A stretch of 64,000 nt of DNA from the NCBI GenBank assembly GCA_900545725.1, contig URAI01000001.1, forward strand, positions 62,001-126,000, in the 5' to 3' direction. The DNA comes from an uncultured Eubacterium sp. (GTDB lineage Bacteria > Bacillota > Clostridia > Lachnospirales > Lachnospiraceae). The notes beneath the pieces are model-generated. The model had not been told where the DNA came from and made no database searches. It saw only the letters and a list, made by a program, of their open reading frames with translations. Below are positions 17,450-26,053 of this stretch, one piece after another. Made by a program: the position numbers and the translations under genes. Positions within the stretch are counted from its first letter, which is position 1; each line of letters begins with the position of its first letter.

Positions 17450-18268
17450 TTAATATTGTTCAATATTAATCTGTTTTGTCATAGTTATGTCAAATGGCAG
17501 TATGGAATTGGCAAATGCCTTAAACTTCTCTGCTGCATCACTGACATAAAAACGGTACATAGAAGATGGACTGTCCACATCGCATACATTAGCCAGATTC
17601 TTATTCTCCAGCAGCTTTTTAAGTTCAATTGCCGTCTCATATGCCGGATTGACAAGATTAACTGATTCTCCCATCACTCTGCGGATTGTAGAGCGCAGCA
17701 GCGGATAATGTGTACATCCCATAATTAAAGTATCTATATTTTTATCCTTTAATGTACTAAGATATCTTTCTGCTACCTGATCTGTTATTGTATCGTGTAA
17801 CATCCCCTCTTCCACTAGTGGTACAAATAACGGACAAGGCTTTCCTATAACCTCTACATCCGGCTTTATTGATTTTATAAACTGTGCATACATCCCACTA
17901 TGTATAGTTCCTTCTGTACCTATAAGACCAATTCTTCCATTAACTGTGGTTTTAGCTGCCACCTTTGCCCCCGGCTTAAGCACACCTATAATAGGAATAT
18001 CAAATTCTTTCTGCATCGTATCTAATGCAAACGCACTTGCCGTATTACATGCAATGACTATTGCCTTGACATTTTCTGTTAGCAGAAAACGTATTATCTG
18101 TCTTGAATACTTAGTTATAATGTCTTTCGACTTGCTTCCATATGGAACTCTTGCTGTGTCTCCAAAATATACAATTCTCTCATTAGGAATCTGTCTCATA
18201 ATCTCTCTTGCAACAGTAAGACCACCAACCCCCGAATCAAACACCCCTATTGGTGCATTAGTATCCAT
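17450..18268 (-). CDS. murI: Glutamate racemase
   Basis: Interconverts L- and D-glutamate to supply D-Glu for peptidoglycan; cytosolic, cofactor-independent. IGVFDSGVGGLTV at the start, YFGDTARVPYGSKS, the two catalytic cysteines in IACNTASA (Cys74) and GCTHYPLL (Cys185). 272 residues is typical. Start chosen for GGAGGACAATT upstream. Its position between spoIIR and the DUF1934 gene suggests co-transcription from the ispE promoter. Confidence 0.95.
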   Translation of the reverse strand: MDTNAPIGVFDSGVGGLTVAREIMRQIPNERIVYFGDTARVPYGSKSKDIITKYSRQIIRFLLTENVKAIVIACNTASAFALDTMQKEFDIPIIGVLKPGAKVAAKTTVNGRIGLIGTEGTIHSGMYAQFIKSIKPDVEVIGKPCPLFVPLVEEGMLHDTITDQVAERYLSTLKDKNIDTLIMGCTHYPLLRSTIRRVMGESVNLVNPAYETAIELKKLLENKNLANVCDVDSPSSMYRFYVSDAAEKFKAFANSILPFDITMTKQINIEQY

Positions 18269-18387
18269 AATTGTCCTCCATTCATGTCAGATATTATATT
18301 AAATAATATTATAATTCAAGCTTCACTCGCAAATCTTGCTGCGAACCGCTTACCGGCTCTGCCGGCTTCTTATATAAATAACACTAA

Positions 18388-19023
18388 TTACTTAAATAAT
18401 CCATTTAAAAATGTCAGATACTTAAATCTGTATTTATACCGGACCTTTGTTATAGCATTATATTCATCATCTGTCAAAACATTCTTAAGCTGTTCTTTAG
18501 ACTCTTTGGGAAGTTCTCCGTATACAGCATCCACAAAACACAGTGGCGGATATAATACACACCACCAGTTTCTGCCCTCAGCATCTCCAATATCAATCCT
18601 GAAAGCCTCATATTCTCCCGGTGGAAATGTCACATCAGCATACGACTTCATCGGAAAATAGCTTTTTTCAAAATATACATTTACATCGTAGGAATATCCC
18701 TCATTATGTATTGTATCAAGTGCCGTATCTTTAATATCCTGCATATGCTGTGCAATAATATTCCTTGACTGTTCTACCGAATCTGAGTTAGTAAGCATTG
18801 GCTGTAATAGTGCTGTCACTTCATTCTTAACCTTAAGCTTAAGCTGCTGGTCACTGTCACTATCACTGTTTGCCCTTACATGAAACCTTATGATATTTTG
18901 TGCGATACTTTCCTGTATCCTGCATGCATCAATATCTGTTTTAACTTCTTCCTTTACAATAACCAGACTCACTATAATTACAATAGCAATACAAATTAAT
19001 AGCCTGCATTTTTTACTTTTCAT
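18388..19023 (-). CDS. spoIIR: Stage II sporulation protein R
   Basis: In Bacillus, SpoIIR is made in the forespore under sigma-F and signals across the septum to SpoIIGA to activate sigma-E. Here, an N-terminal membrane segment (9-24) is followed by the family block IRFHVRANSDSDSDQQLKLKVK and the C-terminal NWWCVLYPPLCFVDAVYG. 211 residues fits. A GC-rich hairpin (ACCGGCTCTGCCGGC, near 18350) lies between it and murI. Its place in an isoprenoid/cell-wall operon suggests either a sporulating organism or a retained relic. Confidence 0.92.
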   Translation of the reverse strand: MKSKKCRLLICIAIVIIVSLVIVKEEVKTDIDACRIQESIAQNIIRFHVRANSDSDSDQQLKLKVKNEVTALLQPMLTNSDSVEQSRNIIAQHMQDIKDTALDTIHNEGYSYDVNVYFEKSYFPMKSYADVTFPPGEYEAFRIDIGDAEGRNWWCVLYPPLCFVDAVYGELPKESKEQLKNVLTDDEYNAITKVRYKYRFKYLTFLNGLFK

Positions 19024-19113
19024 ACCTTAACCAGCCTTTCTTTGTGTGAGATTATCTCATATTCTGATTAGATTATTGACGTAAAAAATCCAGACCATTC
19101 ATTATATTTTAAA

Positions 19114-19782
19114 TTACTTATTGAGAAGTCTGATTATGCCCTTCTCCTGATTATTGATATGCTGATATATAACAGCCTTTGCCTGTTCAACATTTCTATC
19201 CTTCAACTGCTTGATTATATCATTATGCTCACTTATAAGAATTGAATGTGTTCTTGCATCCTTGACATATTCAAGTCTGTATCTGTACATCTGTTCACGC
19301 AGGTTGTTAATTATCTGTATAAGCCTTGCATTATCTGTCATAGTATATATTATATCGTGGAAATGTACATCCGCATCTACTATATTAACAACATCCTTAG
19401 AAACAATAGCTGACTCAAACAGCTTATTGGCTGCTCTTAATTCTGATAATTTCTCCTCTGTAACATTCTTACATGCAAGCGCCACAACAAGCTCTTCAAG
19501 CGTTGCCCTTACCTCAAGCACATCTCTCATGTCTTTCTCTGTAATATGAGCAACCTCTGCTCCCTTTCTTGGAATCATTATTACAAGACCTTCAAGCTCT
19601 AACTTTCTTATAGCCTCTCTTATAGGCGTACGGCTTACACCGAGCTTCTGGGCAAGCTGAATCTCCATAAGTCTCTCACCCGGTTCCATCTCTCCTCGTA
19701 AAATTGCCTGTCTTAATGTATTAAATACGACATCCCTAAGTGGAAGGTAATCATTTACATCCATCTTTAATTCGCCCTTCAT
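19114..19782 (-). CDS. GntR-family (FadR/FCD subfamily) transcriptional regulator
   Basis: N-terminal winged helix (residues ~15-75: VFNTLRQAILRGEMEPGERL, LAQKLGVSRTPIREAIRKLE) and a C-terminal FCD helical sensor domain. It keeps Asp/His residues of the usual metal site (DADVHFHD, EHNDI, YQHINN). FCD regulators bind small organic acids or sugar acids. The gene lies 25 bp after ispE and before spoIIR. A TTGTATACAA palindrome of the FadR/FCD type sits between the ispE promoter and gene, suggesting self-regulation of the operon. GGAGG supports the start; an alternative Met7 is possible. Confidence 0.88.
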   Translation of the reverse strand: MKGELKMDVNDYLPLRDVVFNTLRQAILRGEMEPGERLMEIQLAQKLGVSRTPIREAIRKLELEGLVIMIPRKGAEVAHITEKDMRDVLEVRATLEELVVALACKNVTEEKLSELRAANKLFESAIVSKDVVNIVDADVHFHDIIYTMTDNARLIQIINNLREQMYRYRLEYVKDARTHSILISEHNDIIKQLKDRNVEQAKAVIYQHINNQEKGIIRLLNK

Positions 19783-19807
19783 CTATCTGTTCCTCCATCA
19801 TATTATA

Positions 19808-20668
19808 TTAAAATGTCTCTGTTATATATACAGTCCTGGCATCCTTTTTCTCCTTAAGATAATTCCTGCATAAAAGTGCTGTCTTTTCATCAGGAAATAT
19901 TCCAAATACCGTAGGTCCGCTTCCGCTCATCATTGCATTATATGCACCATGTGCAAGCATATCTTTCTTGATGGTATCTATTACAGGATATAAAGGAATG
20001 GTAACATTCTCCAATACGTTGCCCATTCTATCCGCAATCTTTTCTATATTCTGTTCATTAATTGCATCTATTAATCCATCTATATCAGGATGTACATTAA
20101 CTCCACCCATATCAAGATTCTCATATACAAGCTTTGTCGATACATTAATTGCCGGCTTGGCAATAACTATCCACATGTGTGGTACAGCCCTAAGACGCGT
20201 AAGCTTCTCGCCTATTCCCTCAGCAAGTGCAGTTCCTCTCATTACACAATATGGAACATCCGCACCTATATTAACCCCCAGCTCCATTATCCTTTTATTA
20301 GTCATACCAAGATTATACAGCTTATTAATGCCAAATAATGTTGAAGCCGCATCCGTACTTCCTCCTGCCATGCCTGCTGCCACAGGAATGAACTTATTAA
20401 GTTCAACTAAAACACCGCCTTTAAAATGATACTCATCCTTTAAAAGCCTGGCTGCTTTATATATAAGATTATTTTCATTAACCGGAAGAAATGAAAGGTT
20501 AGATTTAATTCTTATTTCATCCTCTTCAATCTTTTTAATTATAATTCTGTCATATATACCAATAGTCTGCATTATCATGCGTACTTCATGGTATCCGTCA
20601 TCTCTTTTTCCAAGAACATCAAGTCCAAGATTAATCTTAGCTCTTGCCTTTAGTCTGATACTATCCAT
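19808..20668 (-). CDS. ispE: 4-diphosphocytidyl-2-C-methyl-D-erythritol kinase
   Basis: GHMP kinase of the MEP isoprenoid pathway; phosphorylates the 2-hydroxyl of CDP-ME. KARAKINLGLDVLGKRDDGYHEV at the start, the ATP-binding PVAAGMAGGSTDAA (about 95-108) and the C-terminal MSGSGPTVFGIF are all diagnostic. 286 residues is typical. First gene of a leftward operon with its own promoter. TAGGAGATAAAG is the ribosome site. Confidence 0.95.
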   Translation of the reverse strand: MDSIRLKARAKINLGLDVLGKRDDGYHEVRMIMQTIGIYDRIIIKKIEEDEIRIKSNLSFLPVNENNLIYKAARLLKDEYHFKGGVLVELNKFIPVAAGMAGGSTDAASTLFGINKLYNLGMTNKRIMELGVNIGADVPYCVMRGTALAEGIGEKLTRLRAVPHMWIVIAKPAINVSTKLVYENLDMGGVNVHPDIDGLIDAINEQNIEKIADRMGNVLENVTIPLYPVIDTIKKDMLAHGAYNAMMSGSGPTVFGIFPDEKTALLCRNYLKEKKDARTVYITETF

Positions 20669-20690
20669 CTTTATCTCCTAATATTGTTTC

Positions 20691-20737
20691 TTGTATACAA
20701 TAATTTTAATTATACATAATATATTGTACAAATGCAA
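20691..20737 (-). promoter_or_regulatory. ispE-operon promoter with GntR-type palindromes
   Basis: Minus strand -35 TTGCAT (20732-20737), 17 bp, -10 TATAAT (20709-20714). A perfect palindrome TTGTATACAA lies just downstream (20691-20700) and a second, TTGTACAA (20724-20731), overlaps the spacer. This form resembles operators of FCD-type GntR regulators; the regulator encoded two genes later is the natural candidate. Confidence 0.7.
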
Positions 20738-20824
20738 GTACATTACTGTCAGCGCAGTCATATCTGCTAATTCGTGAACTACTGCTTCATAGACCTCGCA
20801 ACCTGCTATCTCCACAGACTTCAA

Positions 20825-21655
20825 TCAGATAGTTTCCTTATTTTTTCTATACTTATTCGGAGATACTCCCTTTACATGTCTGAACGCATCTCCAAAGTAA
20901 TTACTATCATTAAAACCACATTCAAATGCTATATCTGTTATTGACATATCTGTCTCAAGAAGCATCCTGCATGCATTCTTTATTCTTATATTAACAATAT
21001 ACTCCTTGAAGCCAAAGCCTGTCACACGCTTAAATTTCTTGGAAAGATATGATTTACTGATATGAAACCTCAAAGCCATATCATCAAGCGATAGCTTTTT
21101 ATTATAATTATCATATATATATGTTGCCACCTCCTGTATAAGCCTGTTATCAACATCTATTTCCTTTACAACATTATTTTCAAATCTCTGGCATCTTATA
21201 ATAAACAGTAACAGTTCAATAAGACTTATCCTTATAAATGCCGGTGATAATATATCCTGCCCCTCGTTTTCAAATATCATCTTATTAATGATAGCTTCAA
21301 CATAATCTCTTCGTTTTTCGGGAATTGATATTATTTCTACCTGTAAACAATCTTTTACCATTGCCTCACCGATTACTTCCTTAATCCAGTTAAGACTCTT
21401 TTCTTTAAAGCATATGACAAATCTGTCACTATATCCCTTTACCGGAAATGTACTTTTATGAATAGTTCCGGCAGGAACTATAACAAGGTCTCCCCTGCTC
21501 AATTTATAAATATTGTGATCCAGAAAGAATGTGCAGTCTCCATTTAACAGATAAAATATCTCATAATATGGATGCATATGGCTCGGCTGCTTCTCATCAT
21601 GTTCATCACGTCTTACTTTATATACTTTATAATCATTTTCCATATCCTTAAGCAT
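20825..21655 (-). CDS. AraC-family transcriptional regulator
   Basis: N-terminal cupin sensor (HMHPYYEIFYLLNGD, LSRGDLVIVPAGTIHKS) and C-terminal double helix-turn-helix (LSLDDMALRFHISKSYLSKKFK; ITDIAFECGFNDSNYFGDAFRH, VSPNKYRK). Such proteins usually sense sugars. Start set at the ATG preceded by GAGGATTATT; an upstream in-frame ATG lies within the ribosome site. It is divergent from the MATE gene, sharing a 230-bp intergenic region, so control of the exporter is possible. Confidence 0.9.
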   Translation of the reverse strand: MLKDMENDYKVYKVRRDEHDEKQPSHMHPYYEIFYLLNGDCTFFLDHNIYKLSRGDLVIVPAGTIHKSTFPVKGYSDRFVICFKEKSLNWIKEVIGEAMVKDCLQVEIISIPEKRRDYVEAIINKMIFENEGQDILSPAFIRISLIELLLFIIRCQRFENNVVKEIDVDNRLIQEVATYIYDNYNKKLSLDDMALRFHISKSYLSKKFKRVTGFGFKEYIVNIRIKNACRMLLETDMSITDIAFECGFNDSNYFGDAFRHVKGVSPNKYRKNKETI

Positions 21656-21886
21656 AATAATCCTCATTTCCACTGCCATAGAACTGTCATTTTATAATAT
21701 TTATAATTAAAACAGTCCCATAACCAATAACTTTTATTAATATCTGTCACAAAAGTAATATTATCACATTTTTTCTGTAAATCAAGGTATTTTCAACTAT
21801 TAATAAGTGGAATTTACTGTTTTTTATGCTATTATATCTATATAAGTATTAAAATGATATTATAACAATTGGAAAGGATGATGAAA

Positions 21887-23287
21887 ATGGCAAAAACTAT
21901 AAGTGCCGATAAAAGAAATATGATTCTTGAAGGCAATCTGATACATGCGATACTTATGCTTGCCATCCCTGTAATGCTCAACAGCTTTATACAGTCCATG
22001 TATAATCTTACAGATACTTTCTGGCTTGGCAGGATAGGTACCGAATCACAGGCTGCCATAACGCTTGTGTCACCCATGCAGAATATTCTTATCAACTTTG
22101 GTGCCGGAATAACCACAGCCGGCTCAATACTTATTTCACAATATCTGGGAGCCAGACAGGACAAACAGGCCAATTCAATGGCTAACCATATATGTATATG
22201 CTCAATAACATTCTCTGTATTCTGTGCGATATTCTGCTGGCTGGCAACTCCGGCAATCGTAGCATGGCTCGGAGCAGAAGGCTCAATATACAATTATGGT
22301 ATTAAATATTTAAGAATAGTTGTTCTTGACCTTCCATTTCTCTTTATGATTAATTTGTATACGTCGGTTAAACAGTCACAGGGAGACACATTAAGACCTA
22401 TGTTTCTTAATCTTCTCGGTGTGAGCATTAATCTTATACTCGACCCGTTACTTCTTATGGTATTTAAGCTCGGTATCGGCGGTGCCGCCTTTGCAACACT
22501 TATTGCAAAGATTCCTAGTGCCATCGTTGCATATATTGCATTACGAGGCAATAACCAGCTTATCCGTATTGATTTTAAAGGTTTTAAGTTTGAAAAGTCC
22601 AAAGCGCTGTCAATATTAAAAATTGGTCTTCCTACAGCCATTGGCGGAAGCACGATGCAGTTTGGATTCCTTCTTATGACCAAAAATGTCAACGCCTATG
22701 GTACTATAGCTACTACAGCTTACGGTATCGGCAATAAAATTAACAGTATTATTACTATGCCGGCTAACGGTATCGGTTCAGCTATCTCAACTATTGTTGG
22801 ACAGAATTTCGGTGCCAATAATATAAAGAGAGCTGACAAATCATATCACATAGCTTTAAGAATAGGTGTTGCATTTTTATTTATATGTGGTATGATACTT
22901 TCAAGACCATTTGTAGCAGAGCCAATTGTACGTTTTTTCACGTCTGATGAGGCCGTAGTTCCACTTGCAACAAATTTTTTATCAATTATGGCAATTTGCT
23001 GCTGGACAAATTCGTTTTATAATGTTACAATGGGTATGTTTCAGGGTTCAGGTCATACCATGATTACCATGGCAGTTGATGCATCAAGAATCTGGATATT
23101 CAGATTTTTGACACTTTGGATATGTTCATCTGTACTTGGTATGGGCGTTGAAAGCGTATGGTATGCCGTAGTAGTTAGTAATGCTACATCAGCATTACTC
23201 CTATATATTTTATATTGGACTGGAATATGGAAGCGCCGCACTGTCAATATTGACAAAGATAGTGATTGCGCACCTGAAACAATTTAA
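21887..23287 (+). CDS. MATE-family efflux transporter
   Basis: Multidrug and toxin extrusion family, about 466 residues and 12 hydrophobic segments, exporting drugs or metabolites with Na+ or H+. NLIHAILMLAIPVMLNSFIQSMYNLTDTFWLG at the start (read as two adjoining motifs) and the repeated internal half with MPANGIGSAISTIVGQNFGA are family hallmarks. The start is placed where GGAAAGG sits 8 bases upstream; two in-frame Met codons overlap that site. A strong terminator follows. Confidence 0.92.
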   Translation: MAKTISADKRNMILEGNLIHAILMLAIPVMLNSFIQSMYNLTDTFWLGRIGTESQAAITLVSPMQNILINFGAGITTAGSILISQYLGARQDKQANSMANHICICSITFSVFCAIFCWLATPAIVAWLGAEGSIYNYGIKYLRIVVLDLPFLFMINLYTSVKQSQGDTLRPMFLNLLGVSINLILDPLLLMVFKLGIGGAAFATLIAKIPSAIVAYIALRGNNQLIRIDFKGFKFEKSKALSILKIGLPTAIGGSTMQFGFLLMTKNVNAYGTIATTAYGIGNKINSIITMPANGIGSAISTIVGQNFGANNIKRADKSYHIALRIGVAFLFICGMILSRPFVAEPIVRFFTSDEAVVPLATNFLSIMAICCWTNSFYNVTMGMFQGSGHTMITMAVDASRIWIFRFLTLWICSSVLGMGVESVWYAVVVSNATSALLLYILYWTGIWKRRTVNIDKDSDCAPETI

Positions 23288-23312
23288 TATGCCATTTTCC
23301 CCTATTTCGATA

Positions 23313-23359
23313 GAACTCCGGTTACGCATCCCCCCTCAGTGTTGCCGGAGTTCCTTTTT
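23313..23359 (+). terminator. Terminator of the MATE gene
   Basis: GAACTCCGG and CCGGAGTTC stem with a C-rich loop, followed by CTTTTTATT. Confidence 0.85.
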
Positions 23360-23410
23360 ATTATATAATAAAAACAATATATTATATAATAATGAACGTT
23401 ATAATATATT

Positions 23411-23461
23411 AGTGTGAAAAATAATGCTGATGCGATTATTTTCCAAAGTTCATAAATGAAC
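23411..23461 (+). repeat. Dispersed repeat, module 1 only (copy R5)
   Basis: Same sequence as 30925-30975 in reverse orientation, including the stem ATTATTTT around CAGCATTA-type bases and TTCATAAATGAA. It lies between two terminators, with no gene attached. Confidence 0.65.
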
Positions 23462-23477
23462 AAATATAGAAAAATAT

Positions 23478-23539
23478 AAAAAACAGGCGGATTGGTGTGT
23501 TCTGTATAATCAAAACACACCTGACCGCCTGTTTTTTTT
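23478..23539. terminator. Bidirectional terminator
   Basis: AAAAAACAGGCGG and CCGCCTGTTTTTTTT with an inner TGTGTT/AACACA stem. A-run on one side and T-run on the other; serves the leftward flavodoxin-like gene. Confidence 0.8.
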
Positions 23540-23631
23540 AGAAATCAAATAATCAGATTGATATGCTGTATAATAAATTAATTTATTTTTATACAACTGC
23601 TGCCACATATTTTATTAAGTCATATAAAGGC

Positions 23632-24258
23632 TTACCTTATATAGTTCGTCTTAACCTTTGCTTCTGCTTCCGGTGCTTCTATTCCAGCCTGCTTTCCTGC
23701 CTCAATGCATTTTAACATCCAGACCATATTCTTTCCTAATATACGCATTGTCTGCACACCCTCTTCATCCTTCATAACTTCCTCTGGTGTACTTCCATGT
23801 ACCATATTCCAGTAATTGCTTGTTATAATCGGCATCTGTGCAAACGCAGGGTGTTTCATTAACTGGTCAAGAGCCGCTGTTGCTCCGCCTCTTCTGCAGC
23901 TTGCTATACATGCTGCCGGCTTATGTGCCATAGGATAACCTGCATAGAATAATCTGTCCATAAATGATGTTATCGCTCCTGATGCTGATGCATAATGCAC
24001 AGGAGTTCCAAATACTATCGCATCTGCTTCTTTAGCCTTTAATATTCCTTCATTTACAGAATCCTCTGTGTATACACACTGGTGATTACCATTTTTTGAA
24101 CAGACTCCGCAGCCCATACAGCCCTTTACAGGCTTAGTTCCTACATGGAATATCTCTGTTTCTATTCCATTTTTTTCAATCTCATCTGCTATAAGCTTAA
24201 GTGCTGTATATGTACAGCCTTCTTTTTTAGGACTTCCGTTAATTAATAATACTTTCAT
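23632..24258 (-). CDS. Flavodoxin-like NAD(P)H-dependent oxidoreductase
   Basis: FMN-binding flavodoxin fold, 208 residues. LLINGSPKKEGCTYTAL is the phosphate-binding loop, FGTPVHYASASGAITSFMDR the isoalloxazine loop. A cysteine cluster CMGCGVC followed by QC near residues 46-60 resembles the iron-sulfur flavoprotein/azoreductase-like group. It may reduce quinones, azo or nitro compounds, or serve as an electron carrier. Start chosen for GGAGGTTGAA; an in-frame ATG 12 bases upstream overlaps that site. Single gene. Confidence 0.88.
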   Translation of the reverse strand: MKVLLINGSPKKEGCTYTALKLIADEIEKNGIETEIFHVGTKPVKGCMGCGVCSKNGNHQCVYTEDSVNEGILKAKEADAIVFGTPVHYASASGAITSFMDRLFYAGYPMAHKPAACIASCRRGGATAALDQLMKHPAFAQMPIITSNYWNMVHGSTPEEVMKDEEGVQTMRILGKNMVWMLKCIEAGKQAGIEAPEAEAKVKTNYIR

Positions 24259-24551
24259 TTCAACCTCCATTCGGATGACTTTTATTCTGTCACAGATAAT
24301 TTCTTAACATAATCTGCAGCCTGAATCATCCTGATAATTATATTTTAAAAATTCACCCGCTAATCCTGCTTAGAGCCGTCAGTCAGCTCTGCTGACTTTT
24401 TATATCTGCGGTTCTGCAATCCTCGCAAAGCGTATATCCCAGCCGGAAATTGAACTCCGACTGAGACAATATTGTTCCCCTCACTATAAAGAAAGGGGCA
24501 TCTCAGAATGAGATATATACATATAATCTTTACAGGCTCTGTAATGTGATA
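24259..24551. other. Intergenic region with small hairpins
   Basis: AGTCAG-CTCTG-CTGACT followed by a short T-run (24381-24401, plus-strand sense). Further on, CCCCT/AGGGG and ATCTCA-GAA-TGAGAT (24477-24514) lie just past the stop of the next leftward gene and could be its weak terminator. No gene seen. Confidence 0.4.
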
Positions 24552-25262
24552 TCATTGCTTTTCACTAAGCTTTTTTATAAAGATTAGCATTATCACAATT
24601 CCTGCAAGACATACTATACTTCCAAAACCGGGATATAATGATATCTCCATACCGCTTCCCAGTACATTTTTTCCGTTTACCATTATTAACAATACCTGTA
24701 TAATATAAGATATTGCTGATATAAGCAGCACATACCATGCAGCCTTATATACTCTTATGCATACAAGTACTGCTGCAACAGCCGCCGCTAATACACACAG
24801 CTTTCCAAATATTCCGCCAGCCATATAGCCGGTAAACAGGTTTCCTTGACTTAACTTTCCAACATCACCTTTTACACCCCAAAAACTAAGATATGAGCCG
24901 ATAAACAGTAATATAGCACCTCCCAGTGCTGCTATTACCCTGTTGTCCGACATTATTGAATCAAATAAAGCACTTGTCTGGACAGATTCCTGCGGTGTGT
25001 TATTTTCTGACCCTGAATCATCCTCTGCCTCTTTCCCCTTTTCATCATCCAATTGCTTTTTTTCTGATATAACATTATGAAATATTATATCTTTATCATT
25101 ACCCGAAATATTATTATATGCCTCTTTCCCATCAGAAGCCTCTTCATATTCTTCATCATATTCTTCTATATGAATATCTGTATTAATCTCTTCTTTATCC
25201 ATTCTTTCATTGTCTGATATATTGTGAGGTTTATTCTTATTATGTGGCTTTTTATATTTCAT
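24552..25262 (-). CDS. Unknown protein with acidic N-terminus and four membrane segments
   Basis: Not recognised. 236 residues. The first ~105 are strongly charged and acidic (Glu/Asp/Asn/Lys, low complexity). After this come four hydrophobic segments: VIAALGGAILLFIGSYLSFW, LCVLAAAVAAVLVCIRV, AWYVLLISAISYIIQVLLIM and IVCLAGIVIMLIFI. The membrane half resembles zinc-ribbon/DUF-type small Firmicute membrane proteins, without a zinc ribbon. The open frame extends 39 codons further upstream, but that part lies in a dispersed repeat. The ATG at 25262 has a proper GGAG site, so the start is placed there. Confidence 0.7.
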   Translation of the reverse strand: MKYKKPHNKNKPHNISDNERMDKEEINTDIHIEEYDEEYEEASDGKEAYNNISGNDKDIIFHNVISEKKQLDDEKGKEAEDDSGSENNTPQESVQTSALFDSIMSDNRVIAALGGAILLFIGSYLSFWGVKGDVGKLSQGNLFTGYMAGGIFGKLCVLAAAVAAVLVCIRVYKAAWYVLLISAISYIIQVLLIMVNGKNVLGSGMEISLYPGFGSIVCLAGIVIMLIFIKKLSEKQ

Positions 25263-25270
25263 ATAAATCT

Positions 25271-25400
25271 CCATTCCGCAGGCATTTTCTAATACCGGAG
25301 AAATCGCGAGCCAAATGTCAGATTTGACTCTGCGATAAAGGCTGCTTTGTGACGCCTGCAGCACAAAGAGCCAATTCACTTATGAACTTTTTTACACTAT
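25271..25400 (-). repeat. Dispersed leader repeat, full copy R1
   Basis: Immediately upstream of the unknown membrane protein. On the minus strand: a GGCTCTTTGTG/CACAAAGCAGCC hairpin (25340-25372) with loop CTGCAGGCG, a CAAATCTGACATTTGG hairpin, then GCCTGCGG (25276-25283) directly before the ribosome site GGAATGGAG. The loop can pair with GCCTGCGG, one pair being G-U. Confidence 0.7.
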
Positions 25401-25774
25401 TTCTCCATTTTTCTTTATATATCTGCTATGGTCATTCTTACATATCTATATAAATGGTAACAGCTTTATATTATTTTATATCTATATATTTTATCAACTA
25501 TGCCATTGAAATACAATATACAGCTAAATTTTTTCACATATATATCCGATTAATATTATAAATAAACAAATATTTACAGGCATATTTATAAAAATAAGTT
25601 ATAAGCTAAACTGTTAATATGTAAGATAATTTTACTATAATCTTTTATCTGCAGCTTCTTACGTTCATTATGTATGATTTTTATATGTATATTTTTTATA
25701 TGTATAATTTTTATCTGCATAACTTTTTTATATGTATAGCTTTTTATCTGTGATATGATGCCGGTATCATATCA
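25401..25774. other. AT-rich gene-free stretch with short degenerate repeats and a palindrome
   Basis: Degenerate TTTTTATATGTATA units occur at about 25677-25750. A perfect 9-bp inverted repeat, TGATATGAT-(6)-ATCATATCA, is at 25751-25774 and could be an operator or small hairpin. No gene seen. Confidence 0.4.
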
Positions 25775-25798
25775 TAGTATGTACCTAATAATACATCG

Positions 25799-25981
25799 GA
25801 TTATTAATGTTAATATATTTTCATATGCTGATTATTAATGTTAATGTATTTTCATATGTTGATTATTAATGTTAATGTATTTTCATATGTTGATTATTAT
25901 TAATGTATTTTCATGTACTGATTATCAATATTAATGTATTTTCATGTGCTGATTATTATTATTAATATATTTTCATTGTAT
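25799..25981. repeat. Tandem array of six ~31-bp units
   Basis: Units of GATTATTAATGTTAATGTAT plus TTTCATATGTT, starting at 25799, 25830, 25861, 25892 (28 bp, shortened), 25920 and 25951. They differ by a few bases. No spacers, so not CRISPR. The array sits 70 bp before the next gene's start. Confidence 0.85.
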
Positions 25982-26053
25982 TGATTAATTAAGTCTATAT
26001 ATTTTTATAATACCTGTTAATATTATTAAAATACCGGCAGATTGGAGATTATT

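Noticed and set aside
25263..25379. 39-residue N-terminal extension of the acidic membrane protein
   Set aside because: This stretch is the dispersed repeat R1; a proper ribosome site precedes the ATG at 25262.
25799..25981. Tandem repeats as a CRISPR array
   Set aside because: Units are directly adjacent without spacers, and no cas genes are present.
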